From: Oscheius sp. JU75
Taxonomy: Eukaryota; Nematoda; Chromadorea; Rhabditida; Rhabditidae
Direction: 5' to 3'
DNA length: 64,000 bases
NCBI GenBank assembly: GCA_037178855.1
Contig: JASJZC010000007.1
Coordinates: 2,976,001 to 3,040,000, forward strand
Shown here: positions 1 through 13,167 of the stretch, piece after piece
Numbering within the stretch: position 1 is the stretch's first letter
Layout: each line of letters opens with the position of its first letter
Notes under the pieces: model-generated
What the model was told of the DNA's origin: nothing
What the model saw: only the letters and a program-made list of their open reading frames with translations
Database searches by the model: none
Made by a program: the position numbers and the translations under genes

Positions 1-443
1 TGCTTGAATACAAACTTGCAAGCAGCTTACAACTGAATGACCAAGGTATTCACTAGCATTTTCGGATACATGTAACATTTTTCCAGTTCTTGTAAGGAGG
101 AGCATAAATCCGCGAAGAGCTTTACCCACTTCGATTCCTTTCGGTATGGGTGATTGAGTATCGGGGGATGGTGAAAGAACTAAAATTTAAAAACGTTTTA
201 GAACCATTAAACCAACTTGCCATGTTGTAGATACCGGTGTTTTCTCATATAAATACATCCAAGTGACATAATTTGCAACTGGTAGAGACGATCCTTGATG
301 GAATCACTGAGCGGGAGAAGATCCCGCAACCTCTGTATTTCCACATTGATCTGATCCCTCCGCTGCTTTGAAGCTCCGCGTGTTGACCTGTAAAGCTTTT
401 GTGAGCTCTTTTCTTTGCTTCCCGCCCGATCCCCTCGGGGCAC
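1..443 (-). CDS. cky-1: NPAS4/CKY-1-like bHLH-PAS transcription factor, 5' part
   Basis: Two exons are visible. The first (443 to 221) encodes a basic helix-loop-helix with the motif [17 protein letters not shown] followed by [15 protein letters not shown] and [12 protein letters not shown], the distinctive pattern of the NPAS4 / C. elegans CKY-1 / Drosophila Dysfusion group. The second (179 to 31) begins the PAS-A domain ([20 protein letters not shown] then EYLGHSV) and ends at a GTAAGC donor at 30; the rest lies beyond the left edge. Joining the exons in frame requires a GC donor (G|GCAAGT, bases 220-215) with a normal AG acceptor at 181-180. The true start is unresolved: the frame at 443 opens with GTG and no upstream in-frame ATG is seen before a stop near 540, so a further 5' exon is likely (possible acceptor at 444-443). 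The family heterodimerises with ARNT-type partners and regulates transcription in the nucleus. The ortholog group is fairly sure; the symbol is by homology. Confidence 0.82.
180..220 (-). other. GC-AG intron in the cky-1-like gene
   Basis: A 41-nt intron. The upstream exon ends one base into a codon and the downstream exon contributes two bases. No GT dinucleotide nearby gives that phase, whereas G|GCAAGT fits both the phase and the extended donor consensus. Confidence 0.7.
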
Positions 444-539
444 TGCAGTCAGCTGGCTGTCGCGTGGCGATTGCGCAAGCGATGAGAGTCTTACAGTATT
501 GTTGACCCTATGCTGACCGCCTGTGACGTAAAATGTTGA

Positions 540-3500
540 CTATGTTAATTTCTCCGAGAATATTTGGTCATCGCCGAGAGTGCGGACTTAGCAAATACAG
601 TATTCCACGCCTGCAGCGGGGTCAGCGCAGCATAACGATTGCGCAACCGTCTTGAAACGCGAGTTTGATTTTTCAAATGTAAACAAAAGTGATAGTAGCA
701 GTTAGTTAGTTATATCAACTTGCGAATTGAAGGGTTAATGATGAGATCATGACTGCCTTATAAAAATTTGAATACAGTATCAAAAAATTTTCGAGCTGCG
801 TTATTTTCGCTAGCAATCCTTTTCACGTTAACCCTATGGACAAGTCATTTAGAGTGACAGTATTCTCGATTTCATTATTTCTCCGTGAACAGACACTCTC
901 GACATACAAACTTTCACTAAATGTCTTATTTGCTCGGAAGTTTCGCTCCTGCTATGATCCAACAAATACGAAAATGGGGTTACTGGGATTCGGGTTAGTC
1001 AATCAAAACGAAGAGGGAGTCCGTGGCGGAAAACAAGAAGCGAAATCGTGCTACGAGTCACGCAGAAGAGTTCGTGGTGACAAGCACCAGCAGCAAAGAA
1101 ATGGTTCATCGCGGTTACTGTATCCACGTTAGGAAAAACAAATTGAAAAATTTGAAAGATGAAACCGAGGTGTGCAAATTTGCTACGGCATTCAAAAAAG
1201 AGCATATTACTTTTTTGATTTCAATGATAAACATAAGCAACAAAAAGTTACGATGTTTCACACATGGATGAAGAAAGTCACCTCAGCTCATTCAGCTTGG
1301 AAGCTGGCCGACTTGAACTACGGTGTCGACCGGCCGTCATCAGGTTTTGGAAAGAAGCTGACCGTGGAAGTACGTTCTGAGCTGTGCTAGGGAGAGCGCA
1401 TTTTCCTTTCCGCATGTTTCTAAGTGGACAAACGGAGAGCGCCGTTTCGAAAGTTCATACATGCACTGCCAGACACGCGACTGCAAGAGCTAGGAAAAGT
1501 GCAGAGGTATTTCCTCTACGATTTTCGATGCGATTTACAGTTTCACAGTCCTACAAACATAGTTCGAACATGGTTTTGCTGTACCAGGATTTGCGATTGT
1601 TACGGTTCAGACTTGAGCTCAAATCCAATATCCAATATTTAACTAGTATTACTCTCATTTGTTTACTGCTATGTGTAGATTTTATAATTTCGGTTAGCTG
1701 TTGATAAATCCAATTACCTAAACAACCGGATATAACTAAAGCTAACGTTTTGAAGTCTTTTGTGTGATTTCCAGTTGAACCCAAGTAGATGGAAAACAAA
1801 ATCACAATTGAACACCTTTGGAGTATTGTAACTTGTAAAGTAATGGTCAGCTCACCGCAAAATGAACATCGTCGTACTCGCAGCTATGTCGCGACCAGAA
1901 TGATGCCTCATACAGTACTACTTACCTTTGCGGCGTTGCCGCAGAGGTTGCGGAAGCGGAAGGCAGGGCGGCACTCATGGCGCGTGCCGCAACGGAATGG
2001 GAGTTCGTGAGGTCACGCCCCCACACGTCAGGCACGCGTCGTGACGTAGGCAAGTACTGTTTGCTGTCTTCGTGGGAAATGAAGAAATAGTGCGCGACGT
2101 GAAGAGAGTCTATAGAATGGTCATTGCGAGACAGTAGCCGGAGGCAAGGGGTCTCCGCGTTGCGGACACCTCGCAAGTGAGCGGAACGGAATTCCGCTAG
2201 TGCTGTTTGCAAAATATAGTTTTCTATGGAAAGAGCTGGGGAGCGACACGGGCTCCCGAAACCTACAAAAGAGACGATTCACTCCGAGTGGAAGAGTTCT
2301 TTGGACTTTATCATGAATTCTTTTTCATCGTACATCAGTCCGCCAACTAAAGAAGAGAGCTGATTTACTTTTAACCATTCCTTCAACGATATGGACTGCT
2401 GCCGCTTGCTGTTAGATATCTTGTAAAATATCAAAGCGTATAATTTAAAGTGCCTAAAATTGCCATTGTCGAGCTTTCACAGGATAAGCACTGAACAACA
2501 GACGTACCTTTTACGGTATGGTACTCATGCTTTTCAAGAGGTTTAACTCATGTTGAGCTCCTGCTTAGTTTCGTACTCGTTAAGGAAATGCAAAAACTGT
2601 AGAACCCTGGAAGCAAGTTTTAAACTGACGTAACCTCCAAGGTTTTTTCTCGATTTTTTCTACAGCTAGCAAGACTTCCTCGTGTTGCGTCATCAACGGT
2701 CAAACAGCACTCTTTGAAGTCTGTATTTGTTCACCGGGGCACCAAGACTCATGTACACGGAGGTGCGCGAAGATGGACTTCGCAGAAAAGATCACAGCAT
2801 ACAGAATACTCGAATTTGCATTCATGTTCAGAAGCTTGTACTTTATGGAAACCATCTCCATAGTTGACTTCTTACCAAGTATTCGCAATATCTTCCAAAC
2901 ATTTTTCTTTCGTTTTGCGGAAACAGACAGACACCATTGAGCTGTCGTAATGGAAAGATATTCTGGGTTCTCTATTTTAGTAAGGGATTGAAACGAATTG
3001 CTCATTACTTCCAGCACTTTTGTGTGCCATTCCCTTTTACGGTAGAACGATAATTAAAACAAGTGCGTCACTTTTATTTCCATAATTAAGTTATCCGTTT
3101 CCTACAGGTACAAAGTAAATTTCGGATTGTAGTGACGCGAGGGGCCGCTCGTATAGCACTTGGGCACTTTCTTCCTCATCTAAAAATTCCTATTGTTTTT
3201 TATTTACTTATTACTAGCCGTTTCTTCGTGAGAAACAACAGCTTACCTTAATAACAACATAGTGACCATGGTAAAAGTGTTTGTTGTCTTTATCGACGGC
3301 GATTGTTTTCTTGTGTCGCTTCTCGAAACTCTTTGTTCATGAGACTACCACCGAACCTTTACGATCCGGAGCAATGACTGCAATGATCGCCTAAAAGTTG
3401 TAGTAGTTTCAAAGACTAACTTATAAGAAGAGCAAGAAAAGCAAGACGGAGTACGTCGTGCAGAAATGGCTAAAAGTGGGAATAGAGTCACTTTTATTTA

Positions 3501-3815
3501 TTCGAAGCCACAATGTGGGAACTTGTTCTATGGTTTGATGAAAGGGGGATTTGCTCGATGTTAACTGAATCAAATTTTCGTGGACAACTTCCAACTCAGA
3601 CTGTTGGCGAGAATAAGGCATTTGGTGAATTTGAGTTTCACAGTAACCGTATTTGAAATGAGCCATAAGTGTCCGCGGCGGCAACGGCAGGCCCTAACCA
3701 AAACTTGCCGAAGTTCTCATCCAGTTCAACTATTTGATAAACCAGTCTATACTGTACTTAAATTTCTGTCACCACCCGAGTTTTTAACTAGATTCAATGA
3801 AACACAAGTTTATCT
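540..3815. other. No gene recognised
   Basis: Short overlapping open frames occur on both strands but none shows a recognisable domain, a signal peptide or a chain of frame-compatible splice sites. A 105-codon frame at 2700-3017 (minus) is the longest and resembles nothing I know. The region probably holds the promoter of the cky-1-like gene at its left end and 3' flanking sequence of the glucanase gene at its right end. Confidence 0.5.
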
Positions 3816-5504
3816 TCAAAAATGTGGTAAAAAACCATTACGAATCATGGATTGCATGTTCCATCCGTTCTTGTTGTTTTCACCATAGAATTTCCATGTC
3901 CAAAAAGTCCATCCCTTGGATGACGAGAATGAATCCAATTGAGCCTGAATATTTTAGTATTATGTCATTTTGGTTGTTGCCTGGGAATATCTGCGCATTT
4001 CATCGTCATTCATTGCAGATCCTGCTGCCAGACTCCACTCTCCAATGTGAATCCAGTTACCAGTCCAACTGATGATCTGATTCTTATAGCCTTGAGCAGA
4101 TCCAATGATCTGTTTGGAAAGGTTGTTACTTCGGTTTATCATTTGTTTCACCTCGTTGACAGGCTTTCCTTCGTAGCCCCAAACAAAATATGGATGCCAT
4201 TCGTGACGGATGTTATAGAACTGCGGATATCGCATGAAGTGCATCCAATCTCCTCCAAGCGCATCTAAAACGTGTAATTTCATCCTGTGAACCTCTGAAA
4301 GACCGATCGGAAGCCCTCGGGTGTTCTTCCTCCACTCGAAAAAATTGACTCACTTTGCTGGCTGAGAAGAGGACTAATCCAAATGAGACAGTCGGATTGA
4401 AGGTCATTACGAATTCGTCCATAGGTGTCGTAGTAATACTGCTTTAGGACCTTCAAATCTTGCTCCACAGGCTCATTCAACAGTCCGATACCTACAAGAG
4501 AACGTATTTTTTTTACAGCTTCTAGAGACCAAGAAAAGCAGTGTCATCCTTGTAGCGCTGAACCAGCCAAGTTACAGCATCGATTGTGTTGTTAACATTT
4601 TCTGCATACCTGTCCCAGTTTCGCACTCCTTAACAGAATCAGGTCAGCACTATTTTTTCACCTGGATCCCTTGGCGCGCTGTGATCGTTACCATTTTGGC
4701 TTCCCTTGGCGGCATGCATGTCTACATACACTAGCAGCCCATAATTTGGAGCCCAGTTTCTCAGAGCCTTGTCAAGATAATCCAGTCCGTTCGGAGCGTA
4801 GACTTTCCAGCCTTCAAGGTCACCTGGAACAGGCTTATGTTTTGATTTCAGGGAATTTTGAATAGAAGCGTATAACACATTTGTTCTCTACCCTTCTCTG
4901 TTTTCAAATCTAACAAATGTGGCATCGTGTCAGAGGAGCGGGCTCGAACCCCGGCTGTTCGGGCTGAAAGCGCTTGCCTTAGCGTTACACTAACATACAA
5001 AAGGAGTTCTCACAGACAGACACGAGAGTTCTTCAATAGAGTGAATACAAAAAGTCGTACCTCCCCAACTATGGTCAAAACCAACAATCCAGTATCCAAC
5101 TGGAATTCGAACCACGTTCAAGCCTGCCGCTGCAATTTGTCGGAAGTCGTCTTTAGTTATGAATGTTCGGCGATGTTCATCAAACTGACGATCACCTGGG
5201 GCTATTTGGTTTACAGTGCTATTAAATTACCTCTTTCGTGTCCAAGACGCTTCATGGTCACATACTCTCCTTTGTCGGCGACATCTTCAGCTCCTTTCCA
5301 TGCGGGTGAATCTAAAAAGTTTTTACGGGCTTTTGAAGTAGTGAAACCTTTGGTCATCCAGTGCTCCGCTACTAACCAGCCACCCAAATTCACACCTCTA
5401 ATAGGAGTGTTTCCATTTTTGATATCTCTTTTTGTATCCTCTAGTGAAGCACAGACAAAAGTAGTAGTCATAATATAAAGAAATAGAACTCGTATGTTGA
5501 ACAT
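3816..5504 (-). CDS. Secreted GH5 exo-1,3-beta-glucanase (glucan 1,3-beta-glucosidase)
   Basis: Seven exons give a continuous 416-residue frame: 5504-5231, 5195-5061, 4823-4662, 4628-4530, 4491-4354, 4294-3981 and 3944-3816. A signal peptide starts at residue 1 (MFNIRVLFLYIM...). Family marks in order are GVNLGGWLVAEHW, HRRTFITKDDF, GLNVVRIPVGYW, VDMHAAKGSQNGNDHS, IGLLNEP with the presumed acid/base Glu near residue 230, WHPYFVWGYEG, and IGEWSLA with the presumed nucleophile Glu near 355. The C-terminal motif is KGWTFWTWKFYG. This is the fungal/oomycete subfamily that releases glucose from beta-1,3-glucans; bacterial-type plant-parasite GH5 cellulases look different. All key residues are present and the gene carries short host-like introns, so it is probably functional and established in the germline. 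An intron between the second and third exons holds a tRNA-like relic. The last intron appears to be GC-AG. The exon 2 start is ambiguous: an acceptor at 5201 would add two residues. Confidence 0.9.
3945..3980 (-). other. 36-nt GC-AG intron in the glucanase gene
   Basis: The exon ends ...TCCCAG, followed by GCAACA and, 36 nt on, ATATTCAG. Reading through meets TAA within seven codons, no GT lies between the GEWS motif and that stop, and phase 0 on both sides restores the expected QAQLDSF...WTFWTWK C-terminus. Confidence 0.6.
4933..5030 (-). repeat. tRNA-like relic inside a glucanase intron (possible SINE)
   Basis: On the minus strand the segment has a B-box-like GGGGTTCGAGCCC and an upstream A-box-like TTAGTGTAACGCTAAGG, but no foldable acceptor stem, and the T stem fails after two or three pairs. 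It is therefore not a working tRNA. It shares short blocks (GTCTGTCTGT, TTTGTA, TGTAA, GGGGTT) with sequence at 32780-32880, which suggests a dispersed tRNA-derived element. Confidence 0.35.
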
Positions 5505-6152
5505 TCGATAAGGAGCAGTAAAAGTGAAACCCCAGCGTCAACTTTGGGAGAAGAGCTAATAGCAGATGTTACACTGCAGAGGAATAGCAACAACGTAAGC
5601 GAAAACAAAGTTGGTCAAAACAGTTTAAATCACTAATCAGCTCATGTTAAGCAATCGTTAACAATTACTTCCGTTTACATGGATTACTTGCTATGTAACA
5701 GAAAAACTAGAGAACGCTATTTGTTTTCCATATCAATTTAATCCTTATGAGAACAATATACGATATTTTCTTTTTTTGCTTAAGATGCAAGTTGTTCTAG
5801 CATGTCACGTTTTTGGGTCCCATGCGAAAAAGAAACGGTTCTTTTCCTCTCTGAAAACACATCCCGATTATGCAGCTGAAATCATAAAAATTCCTGTCTC
5901 TTCACAACGAGGCCATGTATTGGCCTGGAATTTGCTTTGGGAAGGATGAACTACGACAAGTGGTTTATTAAATCTATTTTATCGCTGTTTAACAATGCGA
6001 CAACATTTATTGAATAATCTTGCTCACACAAAAGAGCGAGGAAACCCGTCCAGATAGAAAAGACAAACACAAAATCGAACAGTTAAGCTCATGTCGTATC
6101 ATTATAATTGAATTGTACATAACCCTGTTTCTCCGATAATATCTTCTGAGAC

Positions 6153-7755
6153 TCATTGTGATTCATCTGCCATGCATTCACCCTCCGGGTCACACATCTC
6201 CGGATTGTAGTAGAAGAAGGAAAAGTTGTATTCCAATTTCCCATACTCGACCGTCATGTCGACAAAACCTGAACTTGTTCTTTATCAGATTCCTAAAAAT
6301 CTGTGAAACCTTCTTGTGGTGAGGGCTCAAAGGTAGTTTTGGCCCCAATTGTGTTGACTGTTTTCAGAAGTTCCTGCATCGAGTAGACGAGCATGTCTCT
6401 GGAGGTGGCATCTTGTTCACTGAATTGCGTAGAGCACAACGTGAGCTGAAAAGAGCGTATCCATAGCCAAATGGGAGTGTTACCTGTACGAATGTTTCGA
6501 ACTGTTGGTTGGCTAGACACCGCAGAGCATATTCCAGGTCTTGGAATGGTGCAAAGATGCTTTTGTTCTGAAAGAAATGTCTTTTAACAAACGGACAACT
6601 CAATTTTTGACAGTTCTGTGAACTTCTTTTTGTGTCCCTCAACTTGTCAGATATTCTCGTACAAAAATCTGGTTAAAATGTCTGTTCAGGTTGCCACAGA
6701 GATATATGTAGCAACTTTCCAATTTTGGTTCGAGGCAGAAAACAAAAAAGCACAGATAAACACAGACGGATCTAAAACCACTTTATAGTCTACATTTGGA
6801 ACTTATAGGGGGCGTCAGGGATTTTGCATTCAGAGAAAGATTTGATTTCTTTCAGTTTTTCTCCGAGACAGAACTTGATCCTTTGTTTGAACTTTTAAAC
6901 GTGCTTCCCGAAATAAAACTGTAGCATTTGAAACCCGCTCAGATGATTACTAATCCGGAGAAAGTGCGAATGGAATAACTCGTGGTATGATATTCAAAGA
7001 CAGTCCGGATACTCACCGCGATGGTATCAATAAGCATGTCGCAGTGAAGGCTAATCTTCTTCAGCTTATCCTGTCTGTTCCTCATCGTTCCCAGGATGGT
7101 TCCCAAATAACCACCGGGAGTGTACGGCGATCGTGTTGGCATGTTTTTGTAGTCAGATAGGTCGACTTCTTTCATGTAGATGGAGATTTCTTTTAAATTT
7201 GAGGCTTTCGTAAGCACCTGAAGTCCAAAATGTGAAGAAAAAAAAATAAACAGTTACATTAGGGGCACTATTCAGCTGAAAGTGGAGTTTGGACTTTTTT
7301 CCTGAACTGTCCTGGAGGTATGTCTCGTCAGGGTCATCACAGATCTGAAAATGGAACAATTAGCACCAAAATTTGTGCATGCATGACTGCTGGGCCCAAT
7401 TTCATAGTCGCCACGGATTTGGGCGCGATAATTAGACATAATTATTTGCCGGTGGTAGGAGCCTTTCCGACCACTCCTAATCGTTTATTAATACGGATTG
7501 GCACCAACTCAGCTGTGACAAGGTAATCCCCAAATGGGAATACTTCGTTTGAAAAAAAGTACCTGCATGATATCGTAATGTGAATAGCTGCATCCTGAGA
7601 GATTCCTCATACGACGACAAGTTTGCTGAAAGTTGTTTTTTCATAGAAGATGCAAAAAAGAGTCTTACTCCAAACGATTCACGGTCTTCAAACGTGAGCA
7701 TCTGATTGAGCAGAACCAACAGCTCGTCGGGTAAATTCTGTAGAGCACGCTTCAT
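6153..7755 (-). CDS. F-box protein
   Basis: Seven phase-compatible exons start at the ATG at 7755 and end with TGA at 6153-6155. The N-terminus, LQNLPDELLVLLNQMLTFED then RESFGQTCRRMRNLS across the first splice, is a typical F-box, which binds SKP1 and recruits substrates to an SCF ubiquitin ligase. The remaining roughly 210 residues (for example LKEISIYMKEVDL, LKKISLHCDMLIDTIA, DLEYALRCLANQQFETFVQL) have scattered leucine/isoleucine periodicity as in nematode F-box/FTH-like proteins, but I cannot assign a substrate domain. The C-terminus is acidic and aromatic (FSFFYYNPEMCDPEGEC). Introns are short except one of about 450 nt between 7017 and 6569. The gene lies downstream of nothing obvious and is transcribed in the same direction as the glucanase. 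The F-box call is reasonably sure; the function is unknown. Confidence 0.75.
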
Positions 7756-10700
7756 GACTAAAAGTTGAAACTTTTTGACTGAGATTTAAAAAATACGAAG
7801 AATGAGGAGGAAATGAGATGGGAAAAGGTTCAGCGGGAGTCGCTAAAAAGAAGGTTAATGTTTCGAACTGGCCGCTGCAAAACATGATCGTTTTACGCTA
7901 ATGTCTGATCGCGCTGCAGTAGGCACTTAGTCACTTTCGCCTCTCAACCTGGAAGGGCTTGGAAGCGCAACATCGAGGAGCCATAAAGCGGTGATTGACG
8001 ACAAACCGTTGACTATTTCATGGCTTCGGGCAAATCTCGATGACAGTTCTGTCCGGGAGAGAGAGAAAGAGAGATCGAACAAGAACGAACAAAAATACCG
8101 AGACTAGCTCTTTCAGAGAGGCCTGAGGTCGTTCAAGGGCCATTCCACCGTCGTCACGCAAACGGCCCATAAGACCTGGAAATCTGCTCGAAAACAATTC
8201 CCTTACGTCTAAATCATCAAAATGGCAGCCATAACAGTGCGCGGCATCGTTAGGAATCTCAATAGATCAAGTCCAACTGCGAGAGCGGAAACGGTTAAAT
8301 GGGCGAAAATAGTAAACGGCCTAGGAAGAGAGAGAGAGAGAGAGATACGGATAGTGTGCTACATGTGGAAAGTATATGCTGTTTTTACTTCTACTTTTAA
8401 TGCCATATGTTGCGATGGAATAGATGATAGCGAGTGAGATTTTCGTTCATCCAGCTATATTCTAGACATGGCATGGAAAAGGATAGATTAGCTGGTGACA
8501 TTTGGCAAATATCATAAGATACAGTTGTAATCTCTCCACACCCACTCGGTTCAGAAATAAGGGCGCAGCTACTTTTGAAAGTCTGAGTAAGCTGCTCTTC
8601 GACAACAAATATTGCATGTCAACTTAATGATAACGCCTCACGGACCACCTTTACTGCTCTTTAGCCGTACTCGTGACAGAACATATATCACAGCACTTCA
8701 CGATGCAATTCAGTAAGAAATTTACGGGGCTTGAACAGCGTTGCTATCGTTCTGGAACCCGACTGACAAGAGTTGGCTGTAAATGCATCGCCCCTGGCGC
8801 CAGTCGAGACAAACGAACCATACTGACAAGGCATCTTTTATGTCATATGAGTTCCCGGATAGACGCAAACAATGACATGGTTCCAAAGCGTGAAGCAGAT
8901 TAGGCAAAAGACAATAAACAGCTGTCGTGCCGGAAGAGAAGCGTCACAGGTGTGGCAAGGAAGAGAAGATTTGAGTGGGTCTAAGCAGGGCCTTTTGCTG
9001 TTGTATGGTAGAAATTAGAGAAGATTATCCTAGTGGGAGACCAATGGTCGCCGGATCGAGAGGGACTCTTCGTGTCATTAGAAAATGACCCCGGAGTATG
9101 CCAAAGCTCTATTCTTCTGTCACCTGCTCATAGCTTCAATACTGTCACCTTCCTAAATTGTGAATATTGCACATTACATATCTATGAATAACGCTATTTT
9201 GCTCTTACCAATGTTTTGGAAAGAGAACTATATGAAATAGTCGTCAATTTAGAGAGGAAAAAATCAGAATGTTTAGAGACTCAATACTAGCATTAGCAAT
9301 TTTGTTACTGCCTTTTCTGTAAACTGAGTGACAACAATGCAAAATTCGTGGTGGCAAATGCTAAAGCCATATAATCCCAAAAGAAGGTGGATATTCTAGG
9401 TATATTTGCGTCAAAGATGTGTGAGTGGGCGGGGCAGACTTAGCGCAGGATCTTCCAAAGCCAAGACAACTCACTGTACTGTATTTGAGCATTGGATAGG
9501 ATCAAGCAATAGTAAACAGTGTTCGAAAGGCTCAACTTTGTGTGACTCGGAAAAGGTTAGAAACGAGACACGTGATCGATTTCTGTAGAAAGATACTGTA
9601 AGAGAAACCTGCCTTTCACTGTCAACATTACTTCAATAGATCGACCCTAAGTATAAATTATCTCGGTTCGCAGTTGTTATCCAGCATTCATCATCGCGGT
9701 AACTTAGAAATGGATATGGAAATCAGAATTTTGTTGCTACTCGTTCAAAACGCTCCAGAAGAACAAAGGAAGGATAATCAGACAACTATGGGTGAAAGGA
9801 TACTGAAAACGGATTGAACGCTAAAGTTATCTGATTGCAAAACGTCCTTCACAATTTTGACCGATGAAAGGGGAAGAACATTTGAAGAGACATGATCTAG
9901 CCGTTGGTGTGAAGTGTTCTTACTAGAATAGTAGACCAACCCCGCTATTCGAGTATGCAAAATTAGTGACCGGTACAAGATGACCTTTCGTACGGTAGGT
10001 TCCGGTCTCTTTGAGATAAGCTCTCACAGATGGACTAATTGCCGAGTGTGACAGCTAGCAATCTGAGTATTTTGCCGAATAAACCGAGGTGATGCGTTAA
10101 GTCCGCCTTCTCAGGCCGTCTTGATCACTTAATTAACAGATATCGTGTCGTGATTAGATTAGTCTACAAACTTCACTCTAAAAACTGTCGTACTGATCAA
10201 ATAATCTGTCAACTGTCCTGAGATAAAGCTCTGGCCTAATAAGAGGTGCCGCCAGGTTGCGCCACTGTGCTGACTGTGAGAAAGCAAACGGATTATGTCT
10301 TTGCGGGTCACCTGCTGACAAGGTTCATATGTCACCAATTGGTGCTTAATGGTGCTGTAGACAGCAGATACTCTAGTGGATGAGTACGTCTTCGGAAGAG
10401 CCATTAATGGGCGGGCGTTATTTGGGGACATGAAATTTTAGGACCTGTTTGATTACAACCATTTGCTTTTTATGAATCATTCAGCTACTGCTCATGGCCC
10501 ATTCCAGCAACGGACCGCACCTCCTCATCGAAAGGGTAAACAGGAAGGACGAGGTGTTCTCGGAAAAAAAGACAAAATTTGAACTCAATAACAAACTGAA
10601 TGATTTCAGTGGAAATCTGACCGTCACTCGTCAAGACAGGTGTTCTTCGCATTTGCTTTCGCAGTTGGTCTTTGCCGTTACAGCCGGTAAATAGAGCACC

Positions 10701-13167
10701 CGGGAAAAGACAAAAGGAAACTCAAGAGTGATGCTCGCGGCGCGACGTTGAACCGCGACGGCTATCGGTAGGCTGCGCGAAGATTCGATCGGACGTGGAA
10801 TGCCAGCAATGCTCGCTGTCGAAATTGGCTAATCGTCCACTGATTTGACGACCGCGCCGGAAGAAGCCGTCACCATGACGTTTAGAAATTATTCCTCGCT
10901 TCTACTTAACGGCGTTATAACTCTGCCACTTTATAGCCCTCAGAAACGACACTCCGGTCCCCAACTACAGCCAGCTGTCCCTTACCCCCTCTTCAATAGA
11001 CCTACAGTAATCATAAGATTCAATTTGGAGGTCTGCCAACTGATCGATCTCTTGATTGACCACTTTTGACATTTGGGCGTTCCTTTTCTATAAATACAGA
11101 TCGGTTGGAATTCTTCCTGCAGGACAACAAATTCCTCACAGTACTGTAGTTGAATCAAGAAATTGGGCGGATAGATCAAGGGAGACCGAGATAGCTAATA
11201 TGATGGAGACAGGTGCGCAACAATTGCTCAGAAATTGGATACTTTGAGAAGGACTACGGCAGAGGCATCAAAAGCTGCCATTTGACAGGACGCGCTGTGA
11301 GAGCGTAAGGCAGCTCCTAGTTATTCAATAGGTGATTATCATCAAAAATACGAAATCCAGACAGTAGACAGCTTGCACAATCATAACTGACAGGTCCCGG
11401 TTAATCTTGCTATCACATCGTAAAAAGCAGGCGCTTTTAGACATCAACCAGGTCATCGAGTGAAAAAGTGCAAAAGAACAAAGAATGGTGGCTATCAAAA
11501 CATTTGATCGCTATAGTCCGCTCTCACTTGGAGAGAGTCAAGCTTCTTCAAGTATTAAAAAAATGATATCAAGACGAAAAATCTGACGAAAATCACTAAT
11601 TACACGGTTCATCAGTTCAGAGACCGATGTTCGAACTGAATAGAAAAATCACAAAGGTTTAAATAATAAGTGATTTCTTAGTCAGTGATTGATGTTGAAT
11701 GGGCGTAATGGAAGGCAAGAAATCAAACTGAACAACCAAGATGAAGATAAATAGCGCTCCTGAGTTTGAAATTGGTCCAGTCAAAGCAAAAAAGCAAATA
11801 TCAGAGACTCTACAGATGACCTGCTGTCGTTAAACAAGTCCAAAGTAGTTGTTTTTACAACTGATCACGCTCCGATAACGTTAATGCTCTAATGTCAAGT
11901 CATAATCATTAACTCGTTAATAGTCCCATCTGTACCAATATGGGGAGAGAGACAGAGTGAGAGTGGTGAGCTTCACAGTAAACAATAGATACCAGGCCTG
12001 GAAGAGACCATGGGGCCTTAAAAGTTGAGAGGATTCCGTTCGCAACAAGTAGTCTGTGAATGCCGTAAACGAGCCATAAAATGTCGTAAAATGGGAAGGT
12101 TATAGATAGCGAGCATCAATCTAAAGTTAATTGACAGTCGTTAATTTAATGAGGACCGACCAAAGTCTTTCATCGAGGTGGAGCACAGCTTGAAGATGTG
12201 AACAGGGTGTCATTGGCTTAGTGCGGGTGGCTTCCGGATCAAGAAGCGTAGGAAACCTCGACACAACTTCAAACAGTTGAGAGTCTTCCATGTGACAAAA
12301 ACCAGTTAGTAAATATGCGAGGGTGAGTGTTATCAAATCTACGGAACGGAGATTAGCGCATTCTTTGTCAATCTCGATTATCAGCTAGCCACTTTGACAA
12401 GGACAGCTGAGGCCAACTTTTGACGACTAGTCATAGGTTAATCTCACTTCAAAGGATTGCAGCCGATTATTGTAAGTTGTTGCGCAAAAGACTTTCCGTT
12501 CGCGACATGTGGTCAGATGATTTATGAGCTGTAACCTACCCGAAGCTCAGAAAAGAGAAGGAAGATAGACATCGCCGAAAAGTGGCGTTTGCTGGCCGAA
12601 GACACTACAAGGGTCGCGCCAAGTGAAGAGAAGGACAGAACGAGTGCTGTGCCATCTTGGATAATTTGCCAGTGCTCTCTCATTACGGACGCGGACCGAC
12701 CGACAGCGGGGTCGACACATGTGCGGTAGTTTCGGCCACGGGTAGAGATAACTCAGCGTTGGAATGGGTTCGTTGTCGCCTTATAGTGGTTGAATCAGCA
12801 GAAATACGGACACACCTGTGCACCAAGCAAAAAATCTTCAGCACACCACGTATACTTCGGGCAGTTTTAAAGAAGGGATTGTACAGTCCAATGAACTTTC
12901 CAACTCGGAACAATATAATGAGCCTATTCATATGCCGAATGCTCTCCAAGTAGTCGACAAGTGCTTCCGCGGTGAGAACACTTGATTGTCAAGCAAACTC
13001 TGTAAGAAAAAATCTTTTTTAAACAGAAAGTACTCGTGAAAATCACAGGAGGAATATCTAGCAAGAGATTTTCTGGGGAAGCAGAAAACTGACATGATTA
13101 ACTGGCCCAAATGTGTTAGTACAAAGTGACAGTACCGGTAGTTCAAATGTTATTATACATTGGCATA
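7756..13167. other. Gene-poor region, no gene recognised
   Basis: About 5.4 kb in which all open frames are short and overlapping with no recognisable motif. It contains GA-rich microsatellites (8056-8075 and 8327-8345) and AT-rich stretches. Nothing resembling a tRNA, rRNA or known small RNA was found by eye. The left end is presumably the promoter of the F-box gene and the right end the 3' flank of the pseudokinase gene. Confidence 0.5.
8327..8345. repeat. (GA)n microsatellite
   Basis: Roughly nine tandem AG dinucleotides, with a related imperfect GA-rich stretch near 8056-8075. Confidence 0.9.

Noticed and set aside
836..2212. Cluster of overlapping open frames on both strands
   Set aside because: Frames are short, mutually overlapping, contain no motif or signal peptide, and do not chain through matching splice phases.
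2700..3017. 105-codon minus-strand open frame
   Set aside because: Long for the region but no recognisable domain, no convincing acceptor/donor partners and unremarkable composition.
4933..5030. Functional tRNA gene on the minus strand
   Set aside because: B-box and A-box motifs exist but acceptor and T stems do not pair.
12657..12953. Open frames of 98 and 88 codons on opposite strands
   Set aside because: They overlap antisense with no family resemblance or splice partners; most likely chance.
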